Origin: an uncultured Parabacteroides sp.
GTDB lineage: Bacteria > Bacteroidota > Bacteroidia > Bacteroidales > Tannerellaceae
Direction of reading: 5' to 3'
NCBI GenBank assembly: GCA_900541965.1
Contig: UQLN01000018.1
Coordinates: forward strand, 11,388 to 75,387
DNA: 64,000 nucleotides
Under the pieces are notes generated by a model, which was not told the origin of the DNA, searched no databases, and worked only from the letters and a program-made list of their open reading frames with translations. Positions 27,698 through 36,603 of this stretch are shown piece after piece; position 1 is the stretch's first letter, and each line of letters opens with the position of its first letter. The translations under genes were made by a program, and so were the position numbers.

Positions 27698-27705
27698 CAA
27701 ATATA
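27698..27705 (-). promoter_or_regulatory. -7 element of the solenoid-SWIM operon
   Basis: Minus-strand TATATTTG, 24 bp before the ATG at 27674. Only 19 bp separate it from the divergent element at 27725. Confidence 0.55.
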
Positions 27706-27724
27706 ATTATAATTCAATAAATTC

Positions 27725-27732
27725 TACCTTTG
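27725..27732 (+). promoter_or_regulatory. -7 element of the DUF4272-type gene
   Basis: TACCTTTG on the plus strand, 27 bp before the ATG at 27760. The two divergent promoters are packed into about 35 bp, so a shared regulator is possible. Confidence 0.55.
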
Positions 27733-27759
27733 TAGGATAAAGTATAATACACAACACAT

Positions 27760-28956
27760 ATGGAAAAAGCAGTTCTTACTCTCTATACCGTAATTGGTAA
27801 TCCGGAAAGGATACCCGCCTCCATCCAAAAACACTTCAAGGAAGTAACAAAAAGCATAAAAACCGAAGACGGTACCACCACTCTGACGCTACTGGACGAC
27901 ACGCAGATTGTCTTCAACATAAGCCATCAGAGCAGCAAACCGGACTTTATAGCTTCACATATCGGAGGTATGGCAAACTTTTTTGCCCAGGTTGAAACGG
28001 AACAGGAAAAGTTAAAACAAGATGTACTTCACCAGATACAATGTTTCAACTGTGTAACAGGCATTTCTTTCGGTATCGACGAGGACAAAGAGCGTATCAA
28101 CTATCTTTTCCATTGTTTTTATTGTATTGCCGAAGATGTAAAAGGCTTTATCCTTTATCCGGATATGGAAATTTATACCAGCGAAGGCAAATTACTGTTT
28201 TCTACCGAGGGAAAGAGTGAGTTCACAGCTTTTACCCCTATTGCTAATGCAGATTTACTGGATGCCGGACGTCCGGAAGAAACAGAAGCGGACAAAGCTC
28301 GTACCCAGCGCTCCATTGCCATCCTGAAAGAAATGGGTATCCCTTTCATGGAACATCTGCGTAGCGAAGTATCGGAGAGTGAAGCTGTTTTAAGAAGCCG
28401 GGAAGAAATGGTACAACGCGCTGCCGCACTATTTGCCGTATCGGTTTATTCGGAAGTTATGCTATCTGAAAATTCAAGTCGCAAAGAAGCACTGAAATAT
28501 GTTGACAAAATAAATGAACTGTATGATGCTGGTAAATGGATGACCCCTGATGAAAAAGCTTATATCAATGATCCCGAACCGGAACAACAAACCTGTTTAC
28601 AATTCGTATGGCGATATGAATGTTGCGGCGTGCTTCTATGGGCTGCCGGTATTGTGGAAGAGTTACCCTATCCATCCGAAATCATAGATGTCCCCGTCCT
28701 TGCCGCTATCTTCTGGCAATCTAAAGGCATTGCAGACTTAATGTCGAAAGGTTTCGCCCGCCCCGAAACCGAAATTCTGGATATGGCAGACCTTACATTA
28801 CGTTACGACTGGGCTTGTGTAGATGCCCGTATCAAAGGAAACGATGCTCCGGCATCTCTCGACGGAGGTGTTGTTGTGGAAAGGCATTATGCCTTCAACT
28901 GGATTATCGGAGCAAACGATAATGCGGACTGGGACGATATACAACCGAATACTTAA
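27760..28956 (+). CDS. DUF4272-domain protein
   Basis: 398 residues, cytosolic. The C-terminal half (about 170-398) has the DUF4272 pattern: ADKARTQRSIAILKEMGIPF, RAAALFAVSVYSEVM and a WRYECCGVLLWAAGIVEELP segment, ending in VVVERHYAFNWIIG. The first half is an alpha/beta domain of unknown type. The biochemical role is unknown. It is transcribed divergently from the solenoid-SWIM operon and sits 24 bp before the BatD-like gene, so it may join either unit. Confidence 0.82.
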   Translation: MEKAVLTLYTVIGNPERIPASIQKHFKEVTKSIKTEDGTTTLTLLDDTQIVFNISHQSSKPDFIASHIGGMANFFAQVETEQEKLKQDVLHQIQCFNCVTGISFGIDEDKERINYLFHCFYCIAEDVKGFILYPDMEIYTSEGKLLFSTEGKSEFTAFTPIANADLLDAGRPEETEADKARTQRSIAILKEMGIPFMEHLRSEVSESEAVLRSREEMVQRAAALFAVSVYSEVMLSENSSRKEALKYVDKINELYDAGKWMTPDEKAYINDPEPEQQTCLQFVWRYECCGVLLWAAGIVEELPYPSEIIDVPVLAAIFWQSKGIADLMSKGFARPETEILDMADLTLRYDWACVDARIKGNDAPASLDGGVVVERHYAFNWIIGANDNADWDDIQPNT

Positions 28957-28980
28957 TGTATAAAACCGAGTAAATTTTAC

Positions 28981-30264
28981 ATGAGGAAGTTTCTCTGCCT
29001 GTTATTCATTATATGGGCTGTAAATGGTTATGCGCAAAACGATAGCGTCCGGTTTACACTGGACGTAGACCGTTTTGCCGGTAACATACAAGCCCGCCAG
29101 GAGGTCCATATCAATTATTACAGCAACAAGCCGGTCAGCAAAATCAGCATGCCGGAATGGGGAGACTCCATTGAAGTAATAGATACCGAACCTCACCGGA
29201 CAAGTACCTCCCAGTTGCAGATTATCAATGGGGAACAAAAAAACATCCGGCAGGAGGGTTTCTATTACAAAGTCCGCTTCCTGTATCCGGGGATGGTGAC
29301 CGTTCCGGGAACGACTGCAACCATAGGGGGCAAACAATATACTTGCCCTTCGCAAACCATAGAAGTCTTTCCTGGAAAAGAGATAAGCCATGTAACCTGT
29401 ACGCTATCCGTCAGCCCCGAACATCCCCAACCCGGAAAAGAGTTCTGGTTTACCATCACCTGCAACAGCAAACCGGATGAAGAATATCCGTCCATCTCCC
29501 ATATGGGTTTGCTACAAGTTAGCCGCAAAATGGAAAAGTCGTCTACAAACGGCGTAGAACAATATAAATTCGCTTATAAATACAGAAGCAATAAATCAGG
29601 TACCTATAGCCTGTATCCGGAAAACCTGACATTCGGAGGAGTAACGTATCCGGTAGAAGCCTATTCTTTTGATATCGGGCATGGGAACAAAAACATTCCA
29701 TTATACCTATGGGGAATGCTTATCGTTTTTGTTATCGCTTCATTGTTTATCTATAGACGGGACCATCGTCCGGTTGCAGCCGGAACCGTCAGTTCGAGAT
29801 TTTGTTTCAAAGCATATATGCTACTTCTATTAACGATAGCATCCATTCTGTTTACTTTCCTGTTGCTGTCCAATCTTCTTGCCTATGCTCTCTTTTTGCA
29901 GGGGATACTCATGCTGATGGTAGCCATATGCCTGGTATTCGGGGAAATGCGCCGTTCCATAACCAAAATAGAAATAAACGGAAACAATATATCTGTTAGC
30001 AATTATTTCGGTTTTGGTAAAAAGAAAACCTATAATCTTTCCGAGATGGAAGGTTTCACCCGCTCTGTCCTGCAAAGCCGCGGAGGTAATTATCAATATA
30101 CCTATCTGATAAAAAACAACCGCCGTATCATCCGGGTATCCGAATTTTACCACAAGAACTACCAATCACTGCTTAGCTGTATTTACAAACGCTGTAAATT
30201 TCTGGGCGACAAGCAGGTTTCTCTTATAAGAGAAGTCAAAGAGATATTCGCTCCCATACAATAA
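28981..30264 (+). CDS. BatD-like exported protein with membrane anchor
   Basis: 427 residues. A signal peptide (ending GYAQ) is followed by two immunoglobulin-like domains (about 20-125 and 135-235) of the kind found in BatD aerotolerance proteins, with FTLDVDRFAGNIQARQEVHINYY typical of the first strand pair. Then come three membrane segments (about 242-262, 278-300, 302-322) and a cytoplasmic PH-like domain (about 330-427). BatA/BatB VWA proteins and the MoxR ATPase that normally go with BatD are absent, so this is a stand-alone relative. Probably co-transcribed with the DUF4272-type gene. Confidence 0.75.
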   Translation: MRKFLCLLFIIWAVNGYAQNDSVRFTLDVDRFAGNIQARQEVHINYYSNKPVSKISMPEWGDSIEVIDTEPHRTSTSQLQIINGEQKNIRQEGFYYKVRFLYPGMVTVPGTTATIGGKQYTCPSQTIEVFPGKEISHVTCTLSVSPEHPQPGKEFWFTITCNSKPDEEYPSISHMGLLQVSRKMEKSSTNGVEQYKFAYKYRSNKSGTYSLYPENLTFGGVTYPVEAYSFDIGHGNKNIPLYLWGMLIVFVIASLFIYRRDHRPVAAGTVSSRFCFKAYMLLLLTIASILFTFLLLSNLLAYALFLQGILMLMVAICLVFGEMRRSITKIEINGNNISVSNYFGFGKKKTYNLSEMEGFTRSVLQSRGGNYQYTYLIKNNRRIIRVSEFYHKNYQSLLSCIYKRCKFLGDKQVSLIREVKEIFAPIQ

Positions 30265-30302
30265 AACTACAATGTTTCATTGCAGCTATTAAAATAAAGA
30301 AG

Positions 30303-30310
30303 TACCTTCG
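30303..30310 (+). promoter_or_regulatory. Possible -7 element of the outer-membrane barrel gene
   Basis: TACCTTCG differs by one base from TAnnTTTG and sits 35 bp before the ATG at 30346. Confidence 0.35.
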
Positions 30311-30345
30311 TTGCCCATAATTTTATCCTTTAGACTATTGATTAT

Positions 30346-31524
30346 ATGAAATCAATGCAAAACAAATTTTTGTTGATTTGTTTGCTAACTGCCTTGGCAT
30401 TAGGGACAAAAGCTCAGACACAAGAACCGGATTCCATACAAGTGGCAACAACAGACTCTGTGCCTAAGAAAAAGCTGAATATCATACAGAAGCTCCTTAA
30501 TTACTACAGCGATGCTAACAAAGAAAAGAAAGACAAAAAATTCGATTTCAGTATAATAGGCGGTCCACACTTCGCAAGCGATACAAAATTAGGACTGGGG
30601 TTGGTAGCCGCAGGACTTTATAAAACGGATAGAAACGACAGTACGCTGCAACCGTCTACAGTATCTTTGTTCGGGGATGTATCCACAGTCGGTTTCTACC
30701 TGTTAGGGATACGGGGAAGCAACATCTTTCCCAAAGAAAAATACCGGCTGAATTATACGTTCTATTTCTATTCCTTCCCCAGTTTATATTGGGGTGAAGG
30801 ATACGAGAACGGAATAAACAACGATAACAAAAGTACTTACAACCGCTTTCAGGCAATGGTAAAAGCTGACTTCTTGTTCCGTTTGGCAGACAATTTTTAT
30901 GTAGGTCCTATGGCCTCTTTCAATTATATCAACGGAAAAGATTTTCAGAAACCGGAACTTTGGGAAGGAGAAGACAGCCGGACAACCAACCTGAATGTAG
31001 GTCTTTCCGTAGTATATGATACCAGAGACTTCCTGACAAATGCATATAAAGGGTATTACCTCCGGATAGACCAACTGTTCAGTCCGTCTTTCTTGGGAAA
31101 TAAGAACGCATACAGCAGTACGGAACTGACTACCAGCTATTACCATCCGGTATGGAAAGGCGGTATCCTGGCAGCACAGGTTCACGCCATGTTAACATAC
31201 GGGGATACTCCCTGGGGAATGATGGCGACATTAGGCAGTTCATACTCTATGAGGGGATATTATGAGGGACGATTCCGCGATAAAAACGCAATCGATATGC
31301 AAGTAGAGTTGAGGCAACACGTATGGAGAAGGAATGGTGTCGCCGTGTGGGTAGGTGCAGGGAATGTATTTCCCAATTTTAAATCGTTCAAAGCAAAACA
31401 AATACTGCCGAATTACGGTTTTGGCTACAGATGGGAATTCAAGAAACGAGTGAACGTCCGCTTAGACCTCGGGTTCGGCAAAAATCAAACTGGATTTATA
31501 TTTAACATCAATGAAGCTTTTTAG
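30346..31524 (+). CDS. Outer-membrane beta-barrel, BamA/TamA (Omp85) C-terminal type
   Basis: 392 residues. A signal peptide (ending TKAQ) and a short acidic linker precede a barrel with alternating strands and a terminal Phe (INEAF), as recognised by the barrel-assembly machinery. The motif MRGYYEGRFRDKNAIDMQVELRQHVW matches the conserved RGY...E.R segment of the Omp85 barrel. No POTRA domains fit in this length, so it resembles the short patatin-free 'surface antigen' class. It overlaps the phosphoethanolamine transferase gene by 14 bp. Confidence 0.85.
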   Translation: MKSMQNKFLLICLLTALALGTKAQTQEPDSIQVATTDSVPKKKLNIIQKLLNYYSDANKEKKDKKFDFSIIGGPHFASDTKLGLGLVAAGLYKTDRNDSTLQPSTVSLFGDVSTVGFYLLGIRGSNIFPKEKYRLNYTFYFYSFPSLYWGEGYENGINNDNKSTYNRFQAMVKADFLFRLADNFYVGPMASFNYINGKDFQKPELWEGEDSRTTNLNVGLSVVYDTRDFLTNAYKGYYLRIDQLFSPSFLGNKNAYSSTELTTSYYHPVWKGGILAAQVHAMLTYGDTPWGMMATLGSSYSMRGYYEGRFRDKNAIDMQVELRQHVWRRNGVAVWVGAGNVFPNFKSFKAKQILPNYGFGYRWEFKKRVNVRLDLGFGKNQTGFIFNINEAF

Positions 31525-33226
31525 TCAAATAAAAAATTGGTTCGGGAATCAGGAACATCTTTTTTATCTTTTCCTCTTTATTCTGATTATCCCCAATCTT
31601 GTCTTGTGCTTTACGGAACCGATACCGGCAGTTGCTAAAATAGCCAATGTATTACTGCCGTTAGCCTGCTATTACTGGGTAATGACGCTATCCCGGAACT
31701 GTGGCAAAATGTTCTGGATATTGTTTCTGTTTATCTTTTTCGGAGCCTTCCAGATTGTACTGCTCTATTTATTCGGACAGTCTATCATTGCAGTAGACAT
31801 GTTCCTGAATTTGGTTACTACCAATTCTTCCGAAGCGATGGAGCTTCTCGACAACCTGATTCCGGCATTGGTTACCATTGTCATTATTTATATCCCGGCA
31901 TTGATACTGGCTATGGTTTCCATTATTTATAAACGGAAGGTATCCGTCGAATTTATCCGCAGGGAACGGATACGGTCTTATCTGTTTTTGGTTATCGGCT
32001 TTATCTCATTGGGTTCGGCCTATGCTTTCGATAAGAAATACGAAATTACTTCGGACTTATATCCGCTGAATGTATGCTACAATGTTGTTCTTGCTGTTGA
32101 GCGTGATGCACAGACAAGGAATTATGCTGAAACGTCCAAGGATTTTACTTTCCAGGCAAAGGCTACACATGATAAAAGCAAACGGGAAATCTATGTGCTG
32201 GTAGTCGGTGAAACATCCCGTGCCCTGAACTGGGAACTGTACGGTTACGGACGTACTACCAACCCGGAACTTACAAAAGTGCCCAATCTGTCCATTTTTA
32301 CGGATGTACTGACATTATCCAATACGACCCATAAAAGCGTCCCGATGTTGATGTCGGCCATTTCTTCGGAAAACTTCGATTCAATCTACCGGCAGAAAGG
32401 CATTATTACTGCATTCAAGGAGGCAGGTTTCAAAACGGCTTTCTTCTCGAACCAAAGATATAACGACTCATTTATTGACTTCTTCGGAAAAGAAGCGGAT
32501 ACATGGGATTTCATTAAGGAAGATGAAGGGGTGGCCAACCAAAATCTTTCGGATGACGAATTACTTAAATTGGTGGAAAATGTACTTGCCAAAGATGACC
32601 AAAAGCTCTTTATCGTACTTCATACGTATGGCTCCCACTTCAATTACCGCGAACGGTATCCTGCATCAAATGCCTTTTTCATGCCGGACAGCCCGGCTGA
32701 TGCAAAATTCAAATACCGTGATAATCTGGTTAATGCCTACGATAACTCCATCCGTTACACAGATGATTTTCTGGCCCGGTTGATAGGTATGCTGAACAGC
32801 CAGTCTGCCGAAACGGCTATATTATATACATCCGACCACGGGGAAGATATTTTCGACGACAGCCGTCATCTTTTCCTCCATGCCTCTCCTGTTCCCTCCT
32901 ATTACCAATTGCATGTTCCATACATCATCTGGACATCCGATTTGTATCGTGAGGCCTATCCTGAACATATCCATGCCTTAGAAAGCAATAAACAGAAAGC
33001 GGTAGCATCCAGTTGTGCCGTGTTCCATACAATGCTGGATTTGGCAGGTGTACAAACGTCTTTATTGAATGATTCCTTTTCTGTGGCAAGCCCACTCTAT
33101 ACGGAGCATCCCCGATATTACCTGAACGACCACAACGAACCGCATTCATTCTTCGATTTAGGACTGTCGAAAAAGGATTTCGAAATGTTTGAAAAGATGA
33201 AGATTAAGATGGACAAAGAGAAATAA
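31511..33226 (+). CDS. Lipid A phosphoethanolamine transferase (EptA-like)
   Basis: 571 residues: five N-terminal membrane segments (about 15-175) followed by a periplasmic sulfatase-fold domain. VLVVGETSRALNWELYGYGR contains the metal-binding Glu; the Thr in LSNTTHKSVPMLMS is the expected phospho-intermediate nucleophile; SDHGEDIFDD supplies the Asp-His pair. The enzyme moves phosphoethanolamine from phosphatidylethanolamine to lipid A or core sugars, lowering negative charge and polymyxin binding. It overlaps the upstream barrel gene by 14 bp, so the two are translationally linked. Confidence 0.92.
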   Translation: MKLFSQIKNWFGNQEHLFYLFLFILIIPNLVLCFTEPIPAVAKIANVLLPLACYYWVMTLSRNCGKMFWILFLFIFFGAFQIVLLYLFGQSIIAVDMFLNLVTTNSSEAMELLDNLIPALVTIVIIYIPALILAMVSIIYKRKVSVEFIRRERIRSYLFLVIGFISLGSAYAFDKKYEITSDLYPLNVCYNVVLAVERDAQTRNYAETSKDFTFQAKATHDKSKREIYVLVVGETSRALNWELYGYGRTTNPELTKVPNLSIFTDVLTLSNTTHKSVPMLMSAISSENFDSIYRQKGIITAFKEAGFKTAFFSNQRYNDSFIDFFGKEADTWDFIKEDEGVANQNLSDDELLKLVENVLAKDDQKLFIVLHTYGSHFNYRERYPASNAFFMPDSPADAKFKYRDNLVNAYDNSIRYTDDFLARLIGMLNSQSAETAILYTSDHGEDIFDDSRHLFLHASPVPSYYQLHVPYIIWTSDLYREAYPEHIHALESNKQKAVASSCAVFHTMLDLAGVQTSLLNDSFSVASPLYTEHPRYYLNDHNEPHSFFDLGLSKKDFEMFEKMKIKMDKEK

Positions 33227-33323
33227 GAGTCAAAAATAATAAAGACAATTATTTACGCACTAAAATCTAACTGTCTGTGCAGACAAAAACAATTGTTTTT
33301 GACTTCAAAAGTAACTGTATTAT

Positions 33324-33367
33324 CAGACGCGGATTAATAAACAGAAATATGTATTAATCCGCGTCTG
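33324..33367. terminator. Bidirectional terminator between eptA-like and fimbrillin-like genes
   Basis: Stem cagacgcggattaat / attaatccgcgtctg (15 bp, perfect) with a 14-nt loop between convergent genes, followed by tttattttac on the plus strand. Confidence 0.9.
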
Positions 33368-33373
33368 TTTATT

Positions 33374-36325
33374 TTACTTTTGCTGAATACAACGAACCGC
33401 ATTCGTATCGGATGAATTACTATTATTCGCCCTGTAGGAATCGGCATCAAACCGCATATACCAATATGCCTCAGACGCCCATATGTAAGGGGCACCGCCT
33501 TCTCTCATAATCTCCCCATTTTTCTTCGCCTGTGCATTTTCATAAGACCGGGTTTTATTCATCTCAGCACTTAAATCGACAGACGGAATATACATTATGT
33601 TTTTATAATCTTCTATTGAACCGACTTTCCATCCGGACGGACAGCTTTTATTTGCAAAGGGAACAGCTCCCTGATTGACCGGAGACACCCAGTAACTTTT
33701 ACTACTTCCTGTTACGATTTTAGGAGCAGTGGTACTTCCCGGATATACCGGTGTAGAATGTTTAATGGCAAAACTTTTGTTGCCGCCTGCCACATAAGTA
33801 TTGATAACAGTAATCCTTTCATCAGCGCTTTTTGTTGCAAAAAATTCATCTGCATTTCTCCCTTCCGGATTTGTATTTCTGGTAAATTTATATGTCGTAG
33901 TTATTACTCCCGTATTCGGGTCGGTTGTTTCGGATAAGGTCGGTTTAAATATCCATCGCCAGTTGTCGTGGCAAGTTACATCCACTCCTTTTGGCGAAAC
34001 CAGCTTAACAGTAAAGAAGGCATTTGCCGATGGGAAGAAAGTAATATTCGGACTTGGATTGGATAAGTTATCTATTGTCGAATAAGACGGTTGAGAAGCG
34101 GTAAATTCCGAAAGCACGATATTCTTATTTATAGAATAAACCGTAAATGTTTCAGATAACGTATTGTCAAACTTATTCCTTACCGTAATCGTAGCGCTAC
34201 TTCCTGTTACTGCTGCATCGTCTACATGGAAAGTATAGGTTTCAACATCATTTGAAGTAGTTGTCTTATCCAGAGTCAACCATGCAGGAACACCTTCCAT
34301 ATCGCAACCATGCAGCGAGAACACACTCAATGTCACTTTATCCGAGGCATTATTATAAAGGCGCATACGGCTGTTCGTTGCATCATAATTGCCCCCATTC
34401 GATACGGTAACTGCGGACTGGCGGACATTTATTGCCGTTTTTACTCTAACGGTTAGCGGAAGTTTCTTATCATTATTCTTAGCATTTACCACATTAAAAG
34501 TATATCCATCGACGGGTGAAATGGAGGGGAAAGAGGGGTCATCCGTATTCAAGGTTAACTTTATATTACCCGTAGCATCCGTCAAAGCATCTTTATCCCT
34601 TTCGAGCCAGTCGGGAAGGTTGCCACCGGAAACATCTTCCAATGTACATCCACCGGTAGATACAATATTCAAAGTGACCGAAGTCTTACCGGAAGTTTCA
34701 TCCTTATATAAGGTGATAGTCCCATTGTCTTTATCAAAAGCACACTCCGATGAAGCCGATACAAGTTTGGCTACAGGTATAGCTATCGGATGGATTATCA
34801 AAAGGCTTTCATCATCTGTCGCTTTATTTATAAAGCGAAGGTATGCTACCGGGAAATCATTCCCAGTATATGCCGCATTACGGGATACCGTATAGGTAAA
34901 CTCCTGTGTTGCCGAGCGTGTAGGCAACGGATCGACAGTCAACCAAGGAGCCGTAGTCACTTTCTTTTCATAGGTGAGCGAATGGTCTATAGCAGAGTTG
35001 GAAGCAACGGTGACGGAAAAAGCTGCCCCGTCGGTTATTGCCATATTTACTATCCGGGTATCGGGGTCGTAATCGCCATTTGCCACATCGATATTTACAT
35101 CAAAAAGACCGGAGCCTTTACCCGGGTCATATCCATCTACTAAATCCCCGTCTGTCCAGTCGGCTACCTCCAAGGTGAAATCGAGGTGATATTCATCCGC
35201 TTTTGTGATACCTATCGTATACCGGTGATTCGCATTGATTTCAAGGAAAGAAGAGCCACCACCGGCCGTTTCCTGCTTGAATGGAATCCGGTAAGTCACT
35301 TCTTTCGATTCGGTTTCGTTTACCCGGTAGGTACCGGTCAATACCAGATAGGCTTCATCTGCCAACAGGCTCGGATAGCTATAGAAAGCGGATACTTGCG
35401 TACCGGTATTGGCGTTGTCACCCTCAAAAGTACGAGCCGGGTATGTAATCAATTCACCGTCTTTTGCAACAGGGTCTCCATATACTTTAACAGGGAAAAA
35501 GGATACGCCTGCCCGCCCCTTCGCCATCGAAATGGTTTCAAGATGAAAACGGGAATCTTTTTCTACATTCGTAACATCAAAACGCGCCATTGTACGGGTC
35601 AGCTTAAACCCTACCTGTACACGGAAAGATGAACCTAAATCGGTCAGGTCGATAGGCACAGTCTGAGCACCAACCATAGGCAAAGGTAAGCCTAATGCAG
35701 GCGAAGCATCGGTAAGTAGCGGGGAATGGAACTTTTGGAACTGTTCTTCTGTAGGAGTACCATCGTTCAGGACTCCTGTTTCCATATCATACGCCAGAGG
35801 GTCGAAATAAGCATCGGCTACCGGATTGCCATCAACAGGATTTACCAGTTCCGTTTGATTGGCTATGCTGTACAAGCGGACAAACAAGCCTTTTTGAAGT
35901 TCCAACAAAGCTGTAGTTGTGGCGTTGTCCGTACTTGGTGTAAGGTTGAGTTCCCTTGCTCCTGCCGGAAGAGGCGAACCGTCTTGCCGATAGGAAAATC
36001 GTTCGCGGAAAGTATAGGTTCCGTTTTCTTCCTTTGCAGCAAAAACATAGATATCTAACGTACTGATTTCGTTTTCCTTCCCGGTTGCAATCGCTTTGGT
36101 TTCTGCCTTTGTTTCTGCTTTGGTTGTACTTACCGAGAGTTTGTTCTTAAAAGCGAGAAGAACTTCCCTCCTGCTCCTGCTATCCGTATCTTCACCTGAA
36201 GAACGGTCTGTCTTATCTGTTTCTGCCGTACAGCCAGCCAACAGTAGGGCAAGCATACATATGCCTGCCGTTAATGTCCTAAAGGACATCTTCTTAGACG
36301 ATTCATAATGTAGATTTGTTCTCAT
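33374..36325 (-). CDS. Giant fimbrillin-like surface lipoprotein with tandem Ig-like domains
   Basis: 983 residues. The lipobox is LLLAGC; the signal is ideal if translation starts at MSFRTL (36289), while 36325 gives a longer N-region. Residues about 85-400 look like a fimbrillin (LDIYVFAAKEENGTYTF, later INANHRYTIGITKADEY and VADWTDGD). The rest is a row of beta-sandwich domains, two of them aligning around GGCTLEDVSGGNLPDWL and HGCDMEGVPAWL. The C-terminus (WASEAYWYMRF ... NAVRCIQQ) resembles the end of a FISUMP-type domain. A fimbrial tip or surface adhesin is likely. It lies immediately downstream of the invertible element at 36380-36584. Confidence 0.82.
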   Translation of the reverse strand: MRTNLHYESSKKMSFRTLTAGICMLALLLAGCTAETDKTDRSSGEDTDSRSRREVLLAFKNKLSVSTTKAETKAETKAIATGKENEISTLDIYVFAAKEENGTYTFRERFSYRQDGSPLPAGARELNLTPSTDNATTTALLELQKGLFVRLYSIANQTELVNPVDGNPVADAYFDPLAYDMETGVLNDGTPTEEQFQKFHSPLLTDASPALGLPLPMVGAQTVPIDLTDLGSSFRVQVGFKLTRTMARFDVTNVEKDSRFHLETISMAKGRAGVSFFPVKVYGDPVAKDGELITYPARTFEGDNANTGTQVSAFYSYPSLLADEAYLVLTGTYRVNETESKEVTYRIPFKQETAGGGSSFLEINANHRYTIGITKADEYHLDFTLEVADWTDGDLVDGYDPGKGSGLFDVNIDVANGDYDPDTRIVNMAITDGAAFSVTVASNSAIDHSLTYEKKVTTAPWLTVDPLPTRSATQEFTYTVSRNAAYTGNDFPVAYLRFINKATDDESLLIIHPIAIPVAKLVSASSECAFDKDNGTITLYKDETSGKTSVTLNIVSTGGCTLEDVSGGNLPDWLERDKDALTDATGNIKLTLNTDDPSFPSISPVDGYTFNVVNAKNNDKKLPLTVRVKTAINVRQSAVTVSNGGNYDATNSRMRLYNNASDKVTLSVFSLHGCDMEGVPAWLTLDKTTTSNDVETYTFHVDDAAVTGSSATITVRNKFDNTLSETFTVYSINKNIVLSEFTASQPSYSTIDNLSNPSPNITFFPSANAFFTVKLVSPKGVDVTCHDNWRWIFKPTLSETTDPNTGVITTTYKFTRNTNPEGRNADEFFATKSADERITVINTYVAGGNKSFAIKHSTPVYPGSTTAPKIVTGSSKSYWVSPVNQGAVPFANKSCPSGWKVGSIEDYKNIMYIPSVDLSAEMNKTRSYENAQAKKNGEIMREGGAPYIWASEAYWYMRFDADSYRANNSNSSDTNAVRCIQQK

Positions 36326-36360
36326 ATTGAATATTTTTGTAGTATACGTTTTTATACGAT

Positions 36361-36376
36361 TAGCATGTAAATGCTA
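36361..36376. repeat. Small palindrome between the fimbrillin start and the left inverted repeat
   Basis: tagcat gtaa atgcta is a 6-bp stem with 4-nt loop in the 54 bp between ATG and inverted repeat. It could be a binding site or a weak hairpin in the 5' leader. Confidence 0.4.
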
Positions 36377-36379
36377 TAT

Positions 36380-36584
36380 TAGTTCTATTGAAACTATGGA
36401 AAAAATATCTACAATAATCAAGAAAAATGCAATTCCCTGAAAGTTGTTGTTTATTATAATGATTCAGGGAATCGAGGGCTCCATTCAGATGTTATTTGCT
36501 GTATATTAATAAATTAAGTCTTGTTTTTGTTTGTTATTTATTCATATATTTGCGTCTGTTATTAACGTAGTTTCAATAGAACTA
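36380..36584. promoter_or_regulatory. Predicted invertible promoter segment, OFF orientation
   Basis: tagttctattgaaacta at 36380-36396 recurs as its exact reverse complement at 36568-36584: 17 of 17 bp, with 171 bp between. Inside, TATATTTG at 36545-36552 is a consensus Bacteroidota -7 element directed rightward, 15 bp from the right repeat; upstream TTG/TTTG elements lie at 36521-36533. No promoter pointing at the gene is seen. After inversion the -7 element would sit near 36412-36419 pointing left, giving a leader of about 80 nt to 36325. This is the architecture of phase-variable promoters of Bacteroides surface genes. The recombinase is not in the window. Confidence 0.8.
36432..36472. repeat. 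Stem-loop inside the invertible segment
   Basis: attccctgaa (36432-36441) pairs with ttcagggaat (36463-36472), a perfect 10-bp stem with a 21-nt loop. It lies upstream of the internal promoter and could act as an insulator or a protein-binding site. Confidence 0.55.
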
Positions 36585-36603
36585 TGTTAGAGGCACTCTC
36601 CAA

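Noticed and set aside
33374..36325. Complete FimA/Mfa1 pilin operon
   Set aside because: No companion fimbrial genes (anchor, assembly proteins) are in the window; only one fimbrillin-like protein with extra domains is present.
36385..36579. Insertion sequence or transposon ends suggested by the inverted repeats
   Set aside because: No transposase, no target duplication, and only about 170 bp with a promoter between the repeats; an invertible switch explains it better.
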